Positions 61,801 to 64,000 of a stretch of 64,000 nucleotides of DNA are shown piece after piece. The notes under the pieces are model-generated. The model saw only the letters and a list, made by a program, of their open reading frames with translations, ran no database searches and was not told the origin of the DNA. Within the stretch, counting starts at the first letter, position 1; each line of letters opens with the position of its first letter. The translations under genes and the position numbers were made by a program. The stretch is from NCBI RefSeq assembly GCF_049994905.1, contig NZ_CP188258.1:3596001-3660000 (forward strand), written 5' to 3'. Origin of the DNA: Diaminobutyricibacter sp049994905 (lineage in GTDB: Bacteria; Actinomycetota; Actinomycetes; Actinomycetales; Microbacteriaceae).

Positions 61801-64000
61801 CGACCGAGGCGCCCGCCGCGACAAGGCCGATGCTGCCGCCGATGGCCAGCGGGGCGATGGTGCGGGTTGCGACAGCCTCGACATCGACGTTGCCGCCGGC
61901 GGTCGGGATCACAGCACCGCTGTCGATGTGCGCGTTCTGGGTCGCGTGGCTGGTGATGACGACCACCTGGCCGGTGACGGCGACGACGCCTCCGACTCCC
62001 GCGAAGACGATGCCGTTGTCGTTCTCGGTGAGCACCGTCTTCACGTTGACGTTGCCGCCGGCGGTGACCGACGCGCCTTCTGCGATGAAGGCTTCGACGT
62101 TGCTGGTGATGCCGAGGATGAGCACCGATCCTCCGACCGCGACGGCGCCGGCCGCCGCCGTGCCGGCCAGTCCGTTCACCGAGAGGTTCTCGCCCGCACC
62201 GACGCTGACGGAACCGCCGGCGACGATGACCGTTCCCGCCCCGACGGTGGCGACGGTGCCCTGCGGTACGGACGCGTTGGAGAATTCGGCGCTGACGATG
62301 TTCGAGCTGGGCGCTGAGCCGTGCACCGACGTGTTCGCCGATCCGAGGGTGGGCTGCATGCGCGAGTTCGTGGTGCCGTTGGCGTTGTGCAGGTTCGAGG
62401 TGCCGTCGAGGATCCCGGTGTAGCCACCGGTTCCGGAGCCGTTGGCGTGCCCGCCGGCCTCGGCCGCCGCATCCGGTTTGCCCGATGACGGGCTGAGGGC
62501 ATCCGTCGCGCCCTCCCACTGCGCGCCCGTCGTGTCGGCGACGGGGTCGAGTGTGGGGTTCGCGACCTTCGCGCCGTACCGCTTGCCGTCGGAGCCGGTG
62601 ACGACATCGCCCTGTGCGTAGGTGGCGGTGGACGACCAGGTGCCCTTGTCCTGCCCGTAGGAGCCTTCGTTGTACGAGCCGGTCGGAGCGGTTCCGACGC
62701 TCCACACCGAGACGGAGCCGGCGACCCCGACGAAGCCGCCGCCGATGCTGATCGCGTAGGTCTGGATGTTCTTGATCGCGAGGGCGTAGAAGGCGACATC
62801 CTTGGCGGCGTGCAGGGTGGCGGAGCCGCCGATGTACGCCTGGCTGGTGACGTCGGCGATGCCGATGTCGATGCCCCCGGCGACCCCGACGAACCCGGCT
62901 CCGAGCCCGCCGCCGATGGTGAAGGTGGTCACCTTGTCGGCGGCCGCGACGTTCACCGACTGCTGGGAGCCGGCGCCCGCCTGCAGGTTGATGCGCGTGG
63001 GGTTCAGGGCGTTGCTGTCGATGAAGGCGAGCGTCGTCGCGTGGAGCAGCGTGACGTTCAGGCCGCCGGCGACCCCGACGAACCCACCACCGGCCGCGAC
63101 GGCCATGCCGAACACGTTCTCGCTCGAGCGGGCCTGCACAGCGAGGCCGTTGAATGCCGGGATGGTGCCGAATCCGCTGCCGCTGACCGTGCCGTCGTCG
63201 ATGCCGGCGAGGGCGACGCCCGGCTGCTGGGCGAGCGCGTCGACTGCGCTGCCGGCGCCGATGAACGCGCGCGTGTCCTTCGTGAGGGAGGTGACCGCGA
63301 CGCCGATGCCGACGCCGACCGCCCCGACCGCCGCACCACCGGAGACGACGGTGATCTTCGTGGCGTCCGCAGCGCTGAACAGTGCATTGTTGCCGGCGGT
63401 GACCGCGACACCGAGCCCCGTGTCTGCGTAGGTGTGGGTGGTGAGCACGATGACGGCGACGACGCCGGCGACCCCGACCGCTCCGCCCGCGGCCGCGGCC
63501 GCAACGGCGGTGACCTGGTCGGATGCGTTCGCTGCGACGACCACGTCGCGGGCCGCGTTGACGACGGCGCCGGTCCCGATCACGCTGTCGGTGTTCAGCG
63601 TCACGATGCCGACCGCCGCGTTCGCTCCCACCCCGACGGCCCCTGCAGCGACCGACGCCGCCACGATGAGGAGCTGGAAGGCGTTGCCCGCCGCAACGAC
63701 CACGCTCTGGGCGCTCGATGCACCGGCGTTGTTCACGTTGACCTGCGCGATGCGTCCGATGAACGCCGACGTGTTCGCCGTGACGACGTTCACACTGCCG
63801 CTGACCGAGACGCCGACGGTGCCGAAGCCCGCCGCCACACCGAACCCGCCGATGTCGTCACTGTTGTTCGCGGTGACGGAGACACCATGGAAGCCGCCGG
63901 CGGAGTTCGGCACGATCACGTGCTGGCCACTGACCGAGGCCGCGTCGCCCGGAGGCTGGTCGCCCTGCTTGAGGATGCTGTGCGCCCGGTCGGTCCCGGC
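52829..64000 (-). CDS. giant RTX-like, beta-repeat surface protein with LAPTG sorting signal (5' end outside window)
   Basis: The frame is open from the window edge to the stop at 52829, so at least 3,723 residues are present and the N-terminus is missing. From N to C: about 500 residues of VGVAG-type beta-strand repeats; a carbohydrate-binding-module-like insert (62512-62646, WSSTATYAQGDVVTGSDGKRY); about 1,200 residues of further alternating beta repeats; four GLxxGxxYxVxxV-type units (about 57930-58940); more beta-rich sequence; RTX-like glycine/aspartate repeats (GGDGNDRF, GGAGNDTY, GLGGNDLFVVDD; about 53800-54560); a Calx-beta-like segment; a Thr/Gly/Pro-rich linker; and LAPTG (52942-52928), a hydrophobic helix and the tail ARRRPGTR. 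The LAxTG form suggests a class E sortase. Probable cell-wall-anchored adhesin. Confidence 0.85.
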   Translation of the reverse strand, partial: AGTDRAHSILKQGDQPPGDAASVSGQHVIVPNSAGGFHGVSVTANNSDDIGGFGVAAGFGTVGVSVSGSVNVVTANTSAFIGRIAQVNVNNAGASSAQSVVVAAGNAFQLLIVAASVAAGAVGVGANAAVGIVTLNTDSVIGTGAVVNAARDVVVAANASDQVTAVAAAAAGGAVGVAGVVAVIVLTTHTYADTGLGVAVTAGNNALFSAADATKITVVSGGAAVGAVGVGIGVAVTSLTKDTRAFIGAGSAVDALAQQPGVALAGIDDGTVSGSGFGTIPAFNGLAVQARSSENVFGMAVAAGGGFVGVAGGLNVTLLHATTLAFIDSNALNPTRINLQAGAGSQQSVNVAAADKVTTFTIGGGLGAGFVGVAGGIDIGIADVTSQAYIGGSATLHAAKDVAFYALAIKNIQTYAISIGGGFVGVAGSVSVWSVGTAPTGSYNEGSYGQDKGTWSSTATYAQGDVVTGSDGKRYGAKVANPTLDPVADTTGAQWEGATDALSPSSGKPDAAAEAGGHANGSGTGGYTGILDGTSNLHNANGTTNSRMQPTLGSANTSVHGSAPSSNIVSAEFSNASVPQGTVATVGAGTVIVAGGSVSVGAGENLSVNGLAGTAAAGAVAVGGSVLILGITSNVEAFIAEGASVTAGGNVNVKTVLTENDNGIVFAGVGGVVAVTGQVVVITSHATQNAHIDSGAVIPTAGGNVDVEAVATRTIAPLAIGGSIGLVAAGASVAVALVDGNTTATIGNVSIGSQALAGGIVEVARSTIVVPVRSYSVSVGVGGGISGAVAVAAISGTTTATYSGHASLSGGASITANGTNTPSTSTLSVATGAFAAGINLARATTSRSVIAQFTSGANLSGGGAVVVGATSQNHASATTPSVTLSLIGFSLLLPIATISGATEAHLDGVVSASGSIAVTASAQNQATADAFVVGITLLGGGQGTSALATVAQSADVLASVGPKASLRSFGLVQVTATIVSDGTHGNFASATVTSGGGGLITAGAFLASAILAGATTAELRAPVFSSGAVTVAAAGDSTATASTKSVGLTGFGVTLALVDAEIQQSAGVVAIVSGGTLSSIGAVKVTATNASHATSSTDAASVGIFTGAANAATAIVAGETRAELADPIISQGLQVTSDATSSARSTSQVVSIGVVSGAFGDTVAQVTATAGVRALVDAGATTVNAGTGDVILRATSVDSALAQPSQVNVGLFTMAGLSPTATVAAPTRAEFDGGTTASGAFSVTATGHNTATATVKVDNFSIAGITGVIALADVTSSAAIAAVIASSARITARGPFTVSAQTPGGTSVDAEVSSNSGGVISGGVFFARARIGSPVTASMDGALLASTGASVGASATNTITAVADALNISVASFNAALVDAELLGSAGVTAHYGTGSLATSGLASVAASSAATVSAATDTLSVGAFVLGLTLPTAKIDAGTSADFGGVLTGATGLTVQSTATNSAATTAGARNYGLITVGSSSPVALITSNAVTQANIDAGALLNAPSATVAVVATATNGVTAKGGSVNGGLGTVSSANPAATDNARTFARMLGAAHGATATTPGAASISVQATSGDTSTALISDTSGAGVAISAAGATATTTTTVEADFASAGAPIATTGNITVGVASNPVSISSALSTSVGILLNISSNNARVVTNPTVNLTIAAGAQIFAGGTITLSAQQNTTAPPSPNHSDFDGNTGVNTGTDTITLSAPHSFTTGGTVTYTNNGGTTVGGLSNNAQYNVIVINPNAVQLGSIFDGAHIDPATDTIQFGIQVGSSFVPVSHNLHEGDLVIYIVPNGGSAVPGLVSGHRYRVHVVDASDIQLFDATTPTTPVTASGSTVTGGNTISAANGYSNGNAVTYTAPNALHLFTTDQVEVAVDGSNNPIISGNPPALQFVNDNTITIQNHGFTTGQQVVYEGSTDPVGGLVNGHTYFVIVLNNNQIRLAANLCDATGTCVDGSNNPIPVNPIGLTPDHSTAGSAVVHGFWTPGQQPILGLDNGARYYIVGATSSSFQLATTPGGAPIALNGTGVVGVGNFAPAIVDLGIGSGPQDLVVDLTSAGSGTQTLSAVGIGGTTAGGGQLSTATVNGSGGGIISSSHANTNANETAVVTVTIGGANTSITALGSVVVTTNSNAGVSADSANGGGGLVAIGSAAAQSSTTTSTTVTVAGGTTITAGADVTINPLTFGQAQALSQSSAGGLGAGVSSDAGATLNISTVTTVGGTITAGNDLSVAAHTGAFGNVATSAEGGGLGVDAHAGECGSPGCDLNIGITTTVDLQPFAHLTADNVTVLASVDSVNAHNNGHTHAKALGAASDATANVNVTSNATVHLEHDVKIVGYETVTLKAVHNAITLIASTDAHCGCLGGDTNSTSNIGYNSESNVTADAGSVIRTALLDVEALQLLTNWSRPTNSDGAAFDGGGTHGGTTENARRVISWHATVYLHAADPQLVVDTNGTIVKLYGVVVKDDLGNTYGLGSTIPVGRIIEVQDINNTGGAAATFFANIPGSLAGGSPPAGVITGTDGKFVAQNTFDFVKLYNSSSRTMTVHAINVVNLTSVAATISVKVQDSTGFLFTIGQPIFIPTAVDIENYLVSGNGTAQLFIDGRIYNPIGSTRIDNQHGDILAGPDGPLVVTNTLVILADNGTIGILVSGLFSLRVPIPVILVQSDYVVDNVDPTRFVSLTADARDDVVLDITSILRGPATTFTPTIPLIHAGRNIDIVLGDSLQGNDTPTFTSTFLQVDVYQPPAFTTTVPPTGQYRVFFHPDPAGPYVYNDNVIVAFGTVNTFYPSTYVFQDLSAGNNINVRHTAARTVLNIDAHTNVDATLSGIELPTPFSTQDQTGEIDLFTNGSIVDTETVSDLRVGTITSTASDVTLIAADTGASIFDVGGITDGSARVTGNRITLLALTGGIGFLVPAVNYLEIHSSNAARGWVLALAANGIYLAQTTGALYLNLVDSFVGDVALIDQNGAILNNIDGTNPTVIGNNIDLIAHNGSIGAASATGVSDITIDTNAAAGGRLYALADGPGALPGAVPANGDIYITEASGALNVLRAESVFGDVRLTIPYVTGRTDASLDLLAGGSTLDGATTLTEGRIVALGSVLLRIGDDLESATTSLIQGATVTIVGEYLQNPASPVGSTMHFAGTVTGHPTNIFGGAGVDTFFFDHTFLGGQTNVYGGASSQAGLPDGNDVFIVDHLQTMSTTHIDASGDVYNGLPVRDSLLLDGETGDNSYVVTTWGSVDPLNHDYLVNVLNSGPRGGLNTLTVNGSDGPDVFLLRGASIIPDQPGAADPAFVALLHGILDAERINYDDHINGRLTVNGLGGNDLFVVDDNSAITTIDGGDGNDRFIIGQLFATPRIPPAVHPEDQFPTVATKLGLLSDGVSFPTTIFGGAGNDTYTINHNLAELRIEAGTGADRFIIVVARQPLTKAYLTNGLLSLDGGVGASTVRVTAFDNLGGFVSTINGVTGEGLHVTMRHFAAKATLRLFTGAVPTPTPLLLPGEDPPPVVFVPLVVPVAGSGVVIVTESGGATVVKPGGPITDTYTIQLATPPTATVFVTISAAYGGGAPYAQISIDGGVTFADSAVLEFAAGDVGPKTVIVQLNAGVTSFPPGSNVETISHSSESDDPAYQHAAIRNVYVNQAPAKVVPPPPPPVTPPTKPVAPAGTGTGSGTTAGTTTGTGTGTGTGLAPTGSTTLGFGGLAGGLLVLILGLGLLLARRRPGTR

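Noticed and set aside
1..64000. CRISPR arrays, insertion sequences, rRNA genes and prophage
   Set aside because: I saw no regularly spaced repeats, transposase or integrase motifs, or rRNA sequence in the window.

Overview
The window looks like a chromosomal segment of a high-GC actinobacterium, most probably of the family Microbacteriaceae (Leifsonia/Rathayibacter-like). The grounds are the GC-rich third codon positions, the block tilS-hpt-ftsH-folE-folP-folB-folK-DUF3180-PH-PH-DUF2520 with panC and lysS nearby, clpC with an actinobacterial ClgR-type operator, several promoters that suggest leaderless mRNAs, and a sortase signal of the LAxTG type. Species assignment is inference; no rRNA is present.

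Layout. 0-3.2 kb: SGNH hydrolase, alpha/beta hydrolase, radA. 3.3-9.7 kb: an amino-sugar-type uptake operon (SIS isomerase, two ABC permeases, a lipoprotein binding protein, a GlcNAc-kinase-like gene with an in-frame stop) next to its probable ROK regulator. 10.0-14.5 kb: a translationally coupled trio of a cellulose-synthase-like GT2, a membrane-fusion-type protein and a GH81 beta-1,3-glucanase lipoprotein, read here as an exo-beta-glucan operon. 14.5-22.7 kb: secreted proteins, an acetyltransferase, clpC, pirin, cardiolipin synthase and a CtaG-like cytochrome oxidase assembly gene with a damaged or misread 5' end. 22.7-37.9 kb: housekeeping cluster (lysS, panC, DUF2520, PH-domain proteins, folate genes, ftsH, hpt, tilS, ppa), with an alpha/beta hydrolase and a divergent bdhA-hydrolase pair lodged between panC and the DUF2520 gene. 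38.0-40.6 kb: two cell-wall hydrolases with matching N-terminal coiled coils and different catalytic domains (M23 and NlpC/P60). 40.8-41.2 kb: tRNA-Glu, tRNA-Asp, tRNA-Phe.

From 41.2 kb the character becomes accessory: a HigBA toxin-antitoxin pair, a secreted phosphoesterase, an oxidoreductase/cupin/MFS module around an XRE (MmyB-like) regulator with a clear operator, a MarR regulator divergent from a small protein with GTYT repeats, small membrane proteins, a lone ParB-C-like protein, and telA. Two copies of one palindromic repeat lie, in opposite orientation, on either side of telA and its convergent neighbour. The last 11 kb is one incomplete reading frame for a giant surface protein (at least 3,723 residues in the window) with beta-strand repeats, RTX-like glycine/aspartate repeats, a carbohydrate-binding-like insert and a C-terminal LAPTG sorting signal.

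The candidates most worth a second look are the GT2/fusion protein/GH81 operon, the giant RTX-like sortase substrate, the kinase and CtaG genes whose 5' ends are broken in this sequence, the palindromic repeat pair around telA, and the GTYT-repeat peptide with its MarR-type operator.
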